From an uncultured Myxococcales bacterium (GTDB taxonomy: Bacteria > Myxococcota > Myxococcia > Myxococcales > Myxococcaceae): a DNA stretch of 64,000 nucleotides. The stretch is taken from NCBI GenBank assembly GCA_937980205.1, contig CALJKW010000030.1, positions 140,104 to 204,103 on the forward strand. The letters run 5' to 3'. Of this stretch, positions 16,372 to 25,200 are shown piece by piece (the first letter of the stretch is position 1; each line of letters begins with the position of its first letter). The translations under genes and the position numbers were made by a program. Under the pieces are notes generated by a model, which was given only the letters and a program-made list of their open reading frames with translations, had not been told where the DNA came from and ran no database searches.

Positions 16372-17655
16372 TCACTTGATCGCCCTCGCCACGAGCAGCT
16401 CACCCGTCCCATCCGGCAACCACACGCCGACGACGATCTCCTCTGCCTTGTCGCCGTCGAGATCCGCGCCGAGCGCGACGATGGCGCGGCCGCGAGGCGT
16501 CGAGCCCTGCCACAGCGGCGCGGACCCGAGCTGCGCCAGCGCCACCACCTTCACCTCGTCGCCGTCGACGGCGTAGCGCGCCGAGCTCAAGAAGGCCTCG
16601 GGCGTGCCATCACCGTCGAGATCGGCGAGCGCCGCGGCAGCGCCGGCGCCGGTGATGCGGGCGGGAGAGTCGACCAGCGTCGCGACGCCATCGGGAAACA
16701 CGACGAGCGTGTTGGCTCCACGTGAGGATGCGGTGGTGAACGGAGCCGGCAGCTCGACGGTTCGTCCCCCCACGACTGCGGTGCGCTCGAAGACGTTCAT
16801 GCCGGCGACCGGCTTCACTCCGACGCCGTCAGCCATCACCGGCGCATCCGCAGTTCCGAGCTCGAGGCGGCCCCCGCGGAAGAAGAGCGCAAAGACACGC
16901 GCCTTCCGCGTCGAGGCCACGACGATGCGCGCGGGCGACGGAAGCACCGCGAGCGCTCCGAACGGCTCGCGCGAGGGACTTGGCGCCGCCGGCACCTCGC
17001 GCAGCTCGTGCCGCCAGCGCGGCTTGCCGTCAGTGTCCAGCACGACGACCGCATCCTCCTGCAGCACCGCGAGCTCGGGCTTCCCATCGCCGTCGACGTC
17101 GCCGAACGCGAGCGCGGCGGGCACGCCGCTGAGGCGCGCGAAGGAGGTCATCGCGACCTTGAGCGGCCCGGCAGGCGCCGCCGGAACCTGCATCGGAGCT
17201 GCGAGCGACAGCGCCTGAGCGTCGGCCTCGACGGTGGCGGCCAGGGCGACCGTCGGCCCATCACGGCGAGCAGCAGCGCCCGCCCAGAAGCTGACCCACG
17301 TATGAATGGCATCGCCGCGCGCGACGAGCTTGGTGCCGTCGAGCTGCACGACCAGGCGCAGCAGTGTGCGCACGTCATGCGTGCGGCAGAGCGACTCGGC
17401 CTCCGCGGCCGACGACGCGTCGAGCACGGTGGGTCCGCGCTTGCGAGCGGCGAGCTGCGACGAGACCGCCGACGCGAACGCGCGCGCGAGCACCGGGGGA
17501 GAGCCCTCGACGAAGACACCGACCGGTGCCTCGGGCTTCGCAGCTTCCGCCTGCTCGACGATGCGCAGCGCGAGCTCTTCGATCGCGGGGCGCGTCAACG
17601 CGGCGGGCTTCGCCGCCGCAGCCGCGAGCAGGCCCCCCACCAGCGCGGCGATCAC
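16372..17655 (-). CDS. Exported FG-GAP/VCBS-repeat protein
   Basis: 427 residues, GTG start overlapping the PBP1A stop by 4 bases. N-terminal hydrophobic signal (MIAALVGGLLAAAAAKPA). Residues 20-165 form an alpha/beta region without recognised family. The second half carries calcium-binding-loop-type FG-GAP repeats: DVDGDGKPEL (186-195), DLDGDGTPEA and DLDGDKAEEI near the C-terminus, predicting a partial beta-propeller. Likely periplasmic or surface exposed. Its position between PBP1A and a solute-binding protein suggests a cell-envelope role. Confidence 0.8.
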   Translation of the reverse strand: MIAALVGGLLAAAAAKPAALTRPAIEELALRIVEQAEAAKPEAPVGVFVEGSPPVLARAFASAVSSQLAARKRGPTVLDASSAAEAESLCRTHDVRTLLRLVVQLDGTKLVARGDAIHTWVSFWAGAAARRDGPTVALAATVEADAQALSLAAPMQVPAAPAGPLKVAMTSFARLSGVPAALAFGDVDGDGKPELAVLQEDAVVVLDTDGKPRWRHELREVPAAPSPSREPFGALAVLPSPARIVVASTRKARVFALFFRGGRLELGTADAPVMADGVGVKPVAGMNVFERTAVVGGRTVELPAPFTTASSRGANTLVVFPDGVATLVDSPARITGAGAAAALADLDGDGTPEAFLSSARYAVDGDEVKVVALAQLGSAPLWQGSTPRGRAIVALGADLDGDKAEEIVVGVWLPDGTGELLVARAIK

Positions 17656-20231
17656 GGCCGGCCGCGCCTCCCGTCCTGCAGCAGGAACTGGTCCGGCGTC
17701 ACCGCGCCCGGCCGCGGAGCCTCAGCCGTCGGCGCCGTGCCCTCGAGGAACGGCTCGATGCGGCCGGGCATCGCGTTGCCGGCGAGCAGCCCCGTCTGCG
17801 GATCCACGCGTGCGAGCGTGACGCCCTCGGGTGCTTCGAAGTCGCGCGCCGGCTTGCCCTCGTGCGCGGCCTTCATGAAGCCGAGCCACAGCGGCAGCGC
17901 CGCGCGGCCGCCGGTCTCGCCCGGCCCGAGGATCGAGTGATCGTCGAAGCCGACCCACGCCGAGGCCACGTAGTCCATCGTGTAGCCGCTGAACCACGCG
18001 TCGCGGTACTCGCTCGCGGTGCCGGTCTTTCCCGCGGCCGGCCGGTTCAGCTCGCGCACCGCCATCGCCGTGCCCTGCTCGACGACGCTGCGCATGAGCG
18101 ACGTGATCAGGTACGCGACCGCAGGGGTGATCGCCGGCTCGGGGGCGGCGCGGTGCTCTTCGATCACCTTCCCGTGAACGTCCGTCACCTTCACCAGCGT
18201 GATCGCCTCGGAGTACAGCCCGCCGGTCTGCAGCGTGGTGTACGCGTTGGCGATCTCCTGCATCGTGACCTCGCCGGTGCCGAGCGCGAGCGTGAGGTTC
18301 TCGGGCAGCTCGCTCTGAATGCCCGCGCGCCGCGCGAACTCGATCACGGCCGCGGGCGTGAGCGCCTCGATGAGCCGCACCGACACCGTGTTCTTCGACT
18401 CGGTGAGCGCCTGCCGCAGCGTCATCGGCCCGTCGTAGCCGCCCTTCTCGTAGTTCTGCGGCTTCCAGGGCCCCTTGCGCGGATCCGGGTTCGGCACAGT
18501 GAACGGCGCGTCGTTCACGATGGACAGCGTGGTGAACTTCCCCGACGCCATCGCCGCCGCGTAGAGGAACGGCTTGAACGACGAGCCCGGCTGCCGCTTC
18601 GCCTGCGTGGCGCGGTTGAACGCCGAAGTCCCGAAGTCATAGCCGCCGACCATCGCGACGACGCTGCGGTCGGTCGGGTCGATCGCGAGCAGCGCGCCCT
18701 GCACCGCGGGGATCTGCGCCAGCGTCGCCTCGTACGTCGTCGAAGCGGGCAGCGCCTTGCCGAGGCGAATGCGCACGAGGTCTCCCTGCTTCACGACCTG
18801 CGAGATCTTCTGCGGCGCGGAGCCCAGCCGGCCCTTCTCGTCGCGCGGCCGCGCCCACGTCAGCGAAGGAAACGACAGCTGCGCCTTCTGGCTGACGAGG
18901 TCGACCACCGCCGTGCCCTTCGCGTCGTCGACGTCCGACACCCAGCCGACGGTCTCGAGCCCCTCGGCCAGCGCGCGCACCGCGACGGCACGCGCGAGCT
19001 TCTGATCCTCCGAGGGGATGGGCTCGTCGGGATCGACGGCGTCGGTCTCGGGCTCCGGCTCCTCGGGGGGCTTCATGTCCTTCAGCACGCCGAGGTCGGC
19101 GACGAGGATCTCGTCGGGCTTGCGGCGGCCGGCCTCTGCGACGCGCGCCTGCAACAGCGGCTCGAGCGACTTGTAGCGGGCCGGGTCCACCGAGCCGAGC
19201 GGGCCGCGGTAGCCCTGGCGGCGATCGACCGCCTCGAGGCCGGCCTTCACCGAAGCCTCGGCGGCGGCCTGCAGCTTCACGTCCATCGCGATCTCGATGC
19301 GGTAGCCGCCCTCGTTGATCGCCTTCTCTCCGAGCTCGGTGACTTTCTCGGCGCGCTCCTTCGCGTCGCGCGGCGGGTCGGCGAGGCGCGCGACGGCGGC
19401 CTCTCCGAACTGCCTGACGAGGCGCTTGCGCACGTCCTCGGCGTAGTACTGGCCGACCTCGGGCGGGGGGCGCGGGCCGAGGAGGATGGGCTTCTCCAGC
19501 TCGGCGTCGATGACGGCCTGCTTCACGAAGCCGTGGCGCGCGAGCTGGCCGAGCACGTACCGCTGCCGCTTCTTCGCCTTCACGACGTTGGTGAGCGGGT
19601 TGATGCGGTGCGGGAGCTGCACGGTGCCGGCGAGCACCGCGGCCTCACCGAGCGAGAGCTGCGACGCGTGCTTGCCGAAGTAGAACAGCGCGGCCTCTTC
19701 GACGCCGTAGCGCGCGTGGCCGAAGTTGATGGTGTTGACGTAGAGGTTGAGGATCTCGTCCTTCGTCAGCGACTTCTCCATGCGCGGAGTGAGGATCCAC
19801 TCGCGCATCTTGCGGCCGAACGTGCGCTCCTGGCTCAGGAGGATGTTGCGGCAGGCCTGCTGCGAGATGGTCGAGGCGCCGCCGGCGCGCGAGCCGGGCC
19901 GCAGCGCCTTGAGCAGCGCGCGGGCCATGCCGAGGTAGTCGAGGCCGCCGTGCTGGTAGAAGCCGGCGTCCTCGGCGGCGAGGAAGCTGAACTTCACGTG
20001 CTCGGGCAGCTTGGTGACGTCCACCCAGGTGCGGCGCTCTTTGTAGAACTCGGCGCAGACGACCCCGCCTTTGCACGTGACCTTGGTGCCCTGCGGCGGG
20101 CGCCAGGTGCGCAGGTCTTCGACCGAGGGGAGGTCCTGCGAGAAGTACCAGTAGCTGCCCGCGAACGCGCCGACGCCCAGGGCGACGAGCACCACGACGC
20201 TGACGGCGATGCGCTTGAGCCACTTCTTCAT
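17652..20231 (-). CDS. Class A penicillin-binding protein (PBP1A type)
   Basis: 859 residues from the ATG at 20231 (MKKWLKRIAVSVVVLVALG, a membrane anchor). It polymerises and cross-links peptidoglycan. The GT51 glycosyltransferase domain has catalytic Glu87 in EDAGFYQHGG and STISQQ (120-125). A long insert with acidic Pro-rich stretch follows (PPEEPEPETDAVDPDEP). The transpeptidase has Ser550 in GSSFKPF, SKN, and KTGT (735-738), with a GGRAALPLW segment near the end. All catalytic motifs are intact. It is the first gene of a four-gene minus-strand operon. Longer in-frame starts up to 20447 lack coding support. Confidence 0.93.
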   Translation of the reverse strand: MKKWLKRIAVSVVVLVALGVGAFAGSYWYFSQDLPSVEDLRTWRPPQGTKVTCKGGVVCAEFYKERRTWVDVTKLPEHVKFSFLAAEDAGFYQHGGLDYLGMARALLKALRPGSRAGGASTISQQACRNILLSQERTFGRKMREWILTPRMEKSLTKDEILNLYVNTINFGHARYGVEEAALFYFGKHASQLSLGEAAVLAGTVQLPHRINPLTNVVKAKKRQRYVLGQLARHGFVKQAVIDAELEKPILLGPRPPPEVGQYYAEDVRKRLVRQFGEAAVARLADPPRDAKERAEKVTELGEKAINEGGYRIEIAMDVKLQAAAEASVKAGLEAVDRRQGYRGPLGSVDPARYKSLEPLLQARVAEAGRRKPDEILVADLGVLKDMKPPEEPEPETDAVDPDEPIPSEDQKLARAVAVRALAEGLETVGWVSDVDDAKGTAVVDLVSQKAQLSFPSLTWARPRDEKGRLGSAPQKISQVVKQGDLVRIRLGKALPASTTYEATLAQIPAVQGALLAIDPTDRSVVAMVGGYDFGTSAFNRATQAKRQPGSSFKPFLYAAAMASGKFTTLSIVNDAPFTVPNPDPRKGPWKPQNYEKGGYDGPMTLRQALTESKNTVSVRLIEALTPAAVIEFARRAGIQSELPENLTLALGTGEVTMQEIANAYTTLQTGGLYSEAITLVKVTDVHGKVIEEHRAAPEPAITPAVAYLITSLMRSVVEQGTAMAVRELNRPAAGKTGTASEYRDAWFSGYTMDYVASAWVGFDDHSILGPGETGGRAALPLWLGFMKAAHEGKPARDFEAPEGVTLARVDPQTGLLAGNAMPGRIEPFLEGTAPTAEAPRPGAVTPDQFLLQDGRRGRP

Positions 20232-20505
20232 CGAACGGGGGACCTTAGTTGAAACGTCTGCACCCTTGGGTCCAGTCCAGTCGGACACTTGTAGGCGAGG
20301 TCTGGTGCCCATCAGACGCCACCGACACCCGCAATGCGGGCCGGTGCCCACGCCGTCGTGGCGCGTGGACGTCGCGCCGCGCGGGGGCTGCCGCACTTCG
20401 GAAGAGCGAGCGGTGATCGACGGTTCATGCCCGAGCGCACGGTGCAAGAGCTGCGCTCCCCGTCGCCCCCTCTCCCCGAAGAAGGGAGAGGGAGTGTCGG
20501 TGCAC
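20232..20505. other. Intergenic region with palindromic hairpin
   Basis: A 274-bp gap between the decaheme gene end and the PBP1A start, both on the minus strand. CCCTCTCCC (20468-20476) pairs with GGGAGAGGG (20484-20492), a 9-bp perfect hairpin placed 14 bases after the decaheme stop. A related hairpin occurs inside the gene at 62431-63870. The remainder presumably carries the PBP1A promoter; no clear -35/-10 pair was found. Confidence 0.45.
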
Positions 20506-23370
20506 TCAGCGCGCGTGCACGGTGCTGATCGCCGCGCTGCGGCCGGGCCCGTGGCAGATCATGCACTGCTCGAGCGTGGACTGGGCCTGCGCGCGGGTGC
20601 CGTAGATGGTGGCGCCGTTGCTCACCATGTGCAGCTTCGCGAGCGAGCTGTCGTGGCAGCCGTAGCAGGTGTTTGCGATCGGCGAGATGACGAGCGTCGT
20701 CTGCGCCGCCTGCGTGGTCGCCTGCGACGAGACGTTGTAGCTGAAGCCCGAGCCGTAGTTGACGCCGCCGTCCGACACCACGAACGGCGAGACGCTGAGC
20801 GCGAGCGCCGGCGTGCCGCCGTCGGCCAGCGGAGTGACCGCGTCGTAGGTGCCGGTCGCGACCGTCTGCATCAGCCGGCGCTCCATGTTGGCGGGCGTGT
20901 ACCAGCTGCCGCTGAAGTCGTACGAGCCCGGCGTGTGGCACGTCTGGCAGTTGTTGAGGCGCCCGGGGTACTCGACGCCCCAGAAGCCGGTCGCGAACGG
21001 GTGATCCTCCGTCGCGCCGACCGCGTGCCAGTTGAACGGCACGGTGCGCTTCTTCGCCGCGTGGATCGCGTGGATGAAGCTCTCGGAGCCCGCCGTCCAC
21101 CCGCTGCTGGTGCGGTTCTGGGTGTGGCAGAACGCGCAGGTCGCGCCGTCGTTGCGCTGGCCCGCGTGGTAGTTCGGCGTCACGCCGAGTCGGTTGTGGC
21201 AGTCGCCGCACTTCGCGCTCGTCACGATCTGCCCGGTCGGGTTCGCCACGTCGGTCGCGCCGCGCCGGCCGGTGTAGCCGGTCGCCACCTTCCACACGTT
21301 GCGCGCCGGCAGCGACAGACCGCCGCTGCGGTTCGCCGTGTTGTACGGGTAGGCGGCCAGGTTCGTCTGCGTGAGCGGCAGCGCGTTGCTCAGCGAGTAG
21401 CTGTAGCCGAGGCCGCAGGTCAGCATCGTCGCCGCCGGCGGCACGCGCCCGCCGGTGAGCGTGGCCGTGTAGTAACCCTGCGAGTCGGGGCCGGCGAGGG
21501 TGCCTGCTCCGGTCCCGGTGGCGGTGCCGTTCCAGAGGTTCTTCAGGTAGCCGCTCATCGACGCGTTGAAGTCGGCGGGCTGCGCGACGCCGTCCTGCGG
21601 CACGGCGAAGACGCAGTAGACGCTCGGGCTGCCGACGAAGTCGGTCATGAGCTCGACGCCGGGGCCGGGCGTGTTGAACACCACGCCGGCGTCACCTTCC
21701 TTGAACCGGAAGCGGACGACGGGGAAGACGCCGGCCGTGCCGCCGTCGGTCACGCTCACCGACGCGAGGTCGTACGTGATCGCGCGGGCGCCGGGGGGAG
21801 CGTTGTCGGGGTTGCCGATCCACGACGCGTGCGTGTTGGAGCTGCCGCCGGGGGTCGCGAGCGAGTTCGCCGGGTCGGGCTTCGCGACGGGGCGGTGCGC
21901 CCTCTCGTTGAACGCCTCGTCGTGGCACAGCGTGCACAGGCCGTCGTGCTGCATGGCCAGGTTGAGCGGGCCGTGGTTCTGGCCGGTCTCGAAGTTCACG
22001 CGGTCGTGGCACGCGCCGCAGACGCGCCGGCTGGGGTTCTGCTTCCAGTTGTCGGCCTGGGCCGCGTTGCTGTGGCACTTGGTGCAGTTGCGGAGGTCCT
22101 GCGGGAAGTTGAACTCGTTGATCTCCGTGCCGAGGCCGGCGTACGGGCCGCGCAGGGTCAGGTGCTCACCGGCGTGGATCTTGTGGATGAACACCGGCAT
22201 GTCGATGATGGCCTCGCCCCTCAGCACGGCGACGCTGCTGCGGCCCGGAGGAGGAGTCATCACGTTGCCGACGATCGTCGGCTCGGGGATGACGGGGTTG
22301 CCGGCGATGTTGCTGCCCGAATACTTGCGCTGCGTGTTGTGGCAGACGACGCAGTAGCGCACGTCGTAGCGCTGCCCGCCGTGGAAGGGGGTGAGACCGC
22401 CGACGTTGAGGGCTCCGGCGCGCCACTGGGTGTGGCAGGTGAGGCAGTTGGCGCCGTTCACCTTGTCGTTCTGGCCGTCGACGTTCACCCCGGTCGCGGG
22501 GATGTAGTCGTACGTCACGTCGATCGGCCGGTACGAGTTGACGCGCTGACCGACGATGTCGTTCGCGGGGTCCGACAGCCGCAGCGCGAAGCGGTGAACC
22601 GCGTTGGCGTCGTACGCGACGCCGGCCACCGCCGTTCCGCCGTCGTAGGCGACGGGGTTCACCACGTCCTTCGCGAACGTGTACGCGTAGCTGCCGTCGC
22701 CATTGTCGACGAGCGTCGAGGCCGAGGCGCTCTCGGTGCTCGCGGTGCAGGTCGCGCAGTTGGAGATGTGCGAGATCCACCGGTCGGGGCCGCCACCGTC
22801 GACGCCCGGCGTCGGCACGTAGACGACGAGCTGCAGCAGCGAGATGCCGGCGAAGTGGCTCGTGGGGATGCGCTTCACGCCCTGACCCTTCGCCGTCTTG
22901 ACGGTGAAGCGGACCACCGGGCGCGGTGTGTTCGAGACGCTCTGCACCTGCACGCGGAAGTCGTCCTGCTGCAGGTCGAACGGGGTCAGCGTGGTGAAGT
23001 CGACGATCGCGTTCGCGTCGACGCCGTTCTTGCCGTCCGTCACCGTCACGCTCGTGCCGTCGGTGCACGAGATGGTCTTCGTGCCGGCGTCGGGGTTGGC
23101 GGTGACCGTGCACGAGGTGCCGTTCATGCCGTTCGTGCCGTTGGTGCCGTTCGTACCGTTGGTGCCGTTGGACCCGTTGGTCCCGTTCGTGCCGTTCATG
23201 CCGGGCTTCGGCGTGATGGTCACGGTGGTGCCGTCAGGACACGTGATGGTGGCTGTGCCGTCTGTGTTGTCTTTGACCGTGCAGGGCTGGCCATCTTGCC
23301 CGCTCGGCCCGGTGCACGACGATGCGAGAAACAACACAAGCGTAGCGACTGCAGCGATGCGGCCGTTCAT
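20506..23370 (-). CDS. OmcA/MtrC-family decaheme c-type cytochrome lipoprotein
   Basis: 954 residues from the ATG at 23370, with GGGGAG upstream. Lipobox at Cys19 (FLASSC). Residues 57-84 are collagen-like Gly-X-Asn triplets. Ten CxxCH heme motifs are present: 309, 340, 429, 451, 479, 721, 745, 808, 902 and 936, in two groups of five separated by beta-rich domains, as in OmcA/MtrC outer-membrane cytochromes that pass electrons to extracellular acceptors. A further CATC at 205-208 lacks the His. No MtrA- or MtrB-like partner is adjacent, so electron entry must come from elsewhere. It lies just downstream of the hydrogenase island on the same strand. Confidence 0.9.
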   Translation of the reverse strand: MNGRIAAVATLVLFLASSCTGPSGQDGQPCTVKDNTDGTATITCPDGTTVTITPKPGMNGTNGTNGSNGTNGTNGTNGTNGMNGTSCTVTANPDAGTKTISCTDGTSVTVTDGKNGVDANAIVDFTTLTPFDLQQDDFRVQVQSVSNTPRPVVRFTVKTAKGQGVKRIPTSHFAGISLLQLVVYVPTPGVDGGGPDRWISHISNCATCTASTESASASTLVDNGDGSYAYTFAKDVVNPVAYDGGTAVAGVAYDANAVHRFALRLSDPANDIVGQRVNSYRPIDVTYDYIPATGVNVDGQNDKVNGANCLTCHTQWRAGALNVGGLTPFHGGQRYDVRYCVVCHNTQRKYSGSNIAGNPVIPEPTIVGNVMTPPPGRSSVAVLRGEAIIDMPVFIHKIHAGEHLTLRGPYAGLGTEINEFNFPQDLRNCTKCHSNAAQADNWKQNPSRRVCGACHDRVNFETGQNHGPLNLAMQHDGLCTLCHDEAFNERAHRPVAKPDPANSLATPGGSSNTHASWIGNPDNAPPGARAITYDLASVSVTDGGTAGVFPVVRFRFKEGDAGVVFNTPGPGVELMTDFVGSPSVYCVFAVPQDGVAQPADFNASMSGYLKNLWNGTATGTGAGTLAGPDSQGYYTATLTGGRVPPAATMLTCGLGYSYSLSNALPLTQTNLAAYPYNTANRSGGLSLPARNVWKVATGYTGRRGATDVANPTGQIVTSAKCGDCHNRLGVTPNYHAGQRNDGATCAFCHTQNRTSSGWTAGSESFIHAIHAAKKRTVPFNWHAVGATEDHPFATGFWGVEYPGRLNNCQTCHTPGSYDFSGSWYTPANMERRLMQTVATGTYDAVTPLADGGTPALALSVSPFVVSDGGVNYGSGFSYNVSSQATTQAAQTTLVISPIANTCYGCHDSSLAKLHMVSNGATIYGTRAQAQSTLEQCMICHGPGRSAAISTVHAR

Positions 23371-23475
23371 GGATGGTCTCCCCAGGGTGATGCGACGAAA
23401 CACAGTGCGCTGTGATTGAGAAGCGCAAAGATTGCGCGTGCGCGGGTTGCTGCCGACTGCTCGTCGTGTGAGGAG

Positions 23476-24150
23476 TTAGAGGCCGAGGGCATGGACGGTG
23501 ACTCCTGTGACGGCGATGGCGAGCCCTGCGAAGACGTCGCTGGCTCCGGCGAGGCGGGGGCCGAGCAGCCGCTCGGGACGCAGCAGCCGCGTGCCGAGCA
23601 GCCCGGCAGCGACCAGCACCAGCATGGTGACGACGGTGAGGCTGCCGAACACGACGATGAGCGAGCTGAGCAGCGCGTAGTCGTGCAGCACCCCCGGAGC
23701 GAGCAGCAGCGGCACGAGCGCCTCGCACGGTCCGAACGCGAGCACGACGAACAGCGTCCACGCGGTGACCAGCCGGCGGCGGTCGAGCGCGTCGGCGTGC
23801 GAGTGCGGCTGCCGTCTCCACAGTCGCACCGCGCCGAGCGCCGCGTAGCCGAGCCCGAACGCGGTGAGCAGGCCGAGGCCGAGCTGGCCGCGCGCCTCTT
23901 CGAGTGACACCCACTGCTCGACGGCGACGCCCAGGGCGACGGCGCCGAGCCCGATGATGACGGCCGACGCGATGTGGCCCAGGCCGCACAGCGCCGTGAT
24001 GGCCATCGTGCGCCGGAAGGACCAGCCCTGCACGCGCGAGAGCACGACGAACGGCAGCGCGTGATCGACGCCGATCGCGGTGTGCACGATCGCGACGCTC
24101 GCGGCGAGGCCGAGCAGCAGCCCGCTAGTGGTGGTGGTGAGCGTGCTCAT
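23476..24150 (-). CDS. NicO/UreH-like membrane protein, probable nickel permease
   Basis: 224 residues with about six membrane segments. Features: HTAIGVDHALPFVVLSRVQGW early (a His/Asp motif like the metal motif of NicO/HupE-type nickel transporters), GLGHIASAVIIGLGAV, a cytoplasmic basic loop with HSHAD, and FGPCEALVPLLLAPG, a motif seen in UreH-type proteins. Exact subfamily uncertain. It ends the hyp operon, where nickel supply for hydrogenase is expected. Its first nine codons overlap the His-rich end of hypB in another frame. Confidence 0.65.
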   Translation of the reverse strand: MSTLTTTTSGLLLGLAASVAIVHTAIGVDHALPFVVLSRVQGWSFRRTMAITALCGLGHIASAVIIGLGAVALGVAVEQWVSLEEARGQLGLGLLTAFGLGYAALGAVRLWRRQPHSHADALDRRRLVTAWTLFVVLAFGPCEALVPLLLAPGVLHDYALLSSLIVVFGSLTVVTMLVLVAAGLLGTRLLRPERLLGPRLAGASDVFAGLAIAVTGVTVHALGL

Positions 24151-24856
24151 GGTGATGAGCCACCGCCTTTCCGCGCTGGGGGCGCCGCGCCTCGAGCCAC
24201 TTCACCCACTGCTCGATGCCTTCGCCGGTGCGCGCCGAGACCTCGAGGACCTTCGGGTCGGGCATCACGCGCTGAAGCCCTTCCTTCAGCGCGGCGACCG
24301 AGAAGTCTCCGAGGTGCGGCAGCAGGTCGATCTTGGTGAGCACGACCAGGTCCGCGCCGCGGAACATGGTGGGGTACTTGAGGGGCTTGTCTTCTCCTTC
24401 CGTGACGGCGAGCGCGACGACGTTGGCGGCCTGGCCGAGGTCGTAGACGGCGGGGCACACGAGGTTGCCGACGTTCTCGATGAAGAAGACGTCGGTCTCG
24501 CGCCAGCGCATGCCGTGGAGCGCCTCGTGCACCATCTCGGCGTCGAGGTGGCAGGCGTTGCCGGTGGTGATGGCCTTGGCGGGGATGCCGGCGCGCTCGA
24601 GGCGCCGGGCGTCGTTATCGGTGGCGAGATCTCCGCTGACGGCGCCGAGCCGCAGGGTGCGCGCGGCGTGCGCGGTGGCCTCGAGCAGCGCGGTCTTGCC
24701 GGAGCCGGGCGAGCCCATGAGGTTGATCGCCAGCACGCCGGCCTCGACGAAGTGCTCGCGGTTGTGGCGCGCGTCGCGGTCGTTCTTGGCGAGGATCTTC
24801 TCGTGCACGTCGACCGGCACGAGGTGGGTGTCGCCGCAGCCGCAGTCAGTACACAT
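24125..24856 (-). CDS. hypB: Hydrogenase nickel incorporation GTPase HypB
   Basis: 243 residues. N-terminal CTDCGC metal motif (Cys2, 5 and 7), GTPase P-loop GSPGSGKT (48-55), TGNACHLDAEMV with the conserved metal-site CH, ENVGNLVCP, and TKIDLL for guanine recognition. The C-terminus is His-rich (HHHEHAHHHH), so this HypB may also store nickel. Works with HypA to load Ni into the large subunits. Overlaps hypA by 11 bases and the permease-like gene by 26 bases. Confidence 0.95.
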   Translation of the reverse strand: MCTDCGCGDTHLVPVDVHEKILAKNDRDARHNREHFVEAGVLAINLMGSPGSGKTALLEATAHAARTLRLGAVSGDLATDNDARRLERAGIPAKAITTGNACHLDAEMVHEALHGMRWRETDVFFIENVGNLVCPAVYDLGQAANVVALAVTEGEDKPLKYPTMFRGADLVVLTKIDLLPHLGDFSVAALKEGLQRVMPDPKVLEVSARTGEGIEQWVKWLEARRPQRGKAVAHHHEHAHHHH

Positions 24857-25199
24857 GGTCAGGCACCTCCAGCTCCAGGTGGGTGAGGACGATCTCGTCG
24901 CCGCGGACGAGCTCGAGCGGCCGCTCGCACGCGTCGCAGCGCAGCGGGCCGCCGGGCGGGCGCTCGGCGTGGCATCGCGGGCAGGCCCACGCGGCGGGCA
25001 CCTCTTCGATCTCGAGCTCGGCGCCCTCGCACAGGTCGCGCGCGCCGAACGTCTCGAACGCAGTGGCCAACAGTCGCGCGTCCACGCCGGAGAGCTCGCC
25101 GAGGCGGATGCAGACGAGCGCGACGTGCGTGGCGCCGGCCTGGCGCGCCCTCGCCTCGACCTCTCCCAGCAGCGCGCCGACGATGGAGTACTCGTGCAT
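24846..25199 (-). CDS. hypA: Hydrogenase nickel metallochaperone HypA
   Basis: 117 residues beginning MHEYSIV: the start with His2-Glu3 is the nickel site of HypA. Zinc site formed by Cys73, Cys76, Cys88 and Cys91 (CPRC and CDAC). Length is typical (about 115). Delivers nickel with HypB. It follows the enoyl-CoA-hydratase-family gene with one base between and overlaps hypB. Confidence 0.95.
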   Translation of the reverse strand: MHEYSIVGALLGEVEARARQAGATHVALVCIRLGELSGVDARLLATAFETFGARDLCEGAELEIEEVPAAWACPRCHAERPPGGPLRCDACERPLELVRGDEIVLTHLELEVPDHVY

Positions 25200-25200
25200 T

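Noticed and set aside
20209..23415. 1068-codon plus-strand frame opposite the decaheme gene
   Set aside because: It is an Arg/Val/Ala-rich antisense shadow caused by high GC; the minus strand has ten heme motifs and a lipobox.
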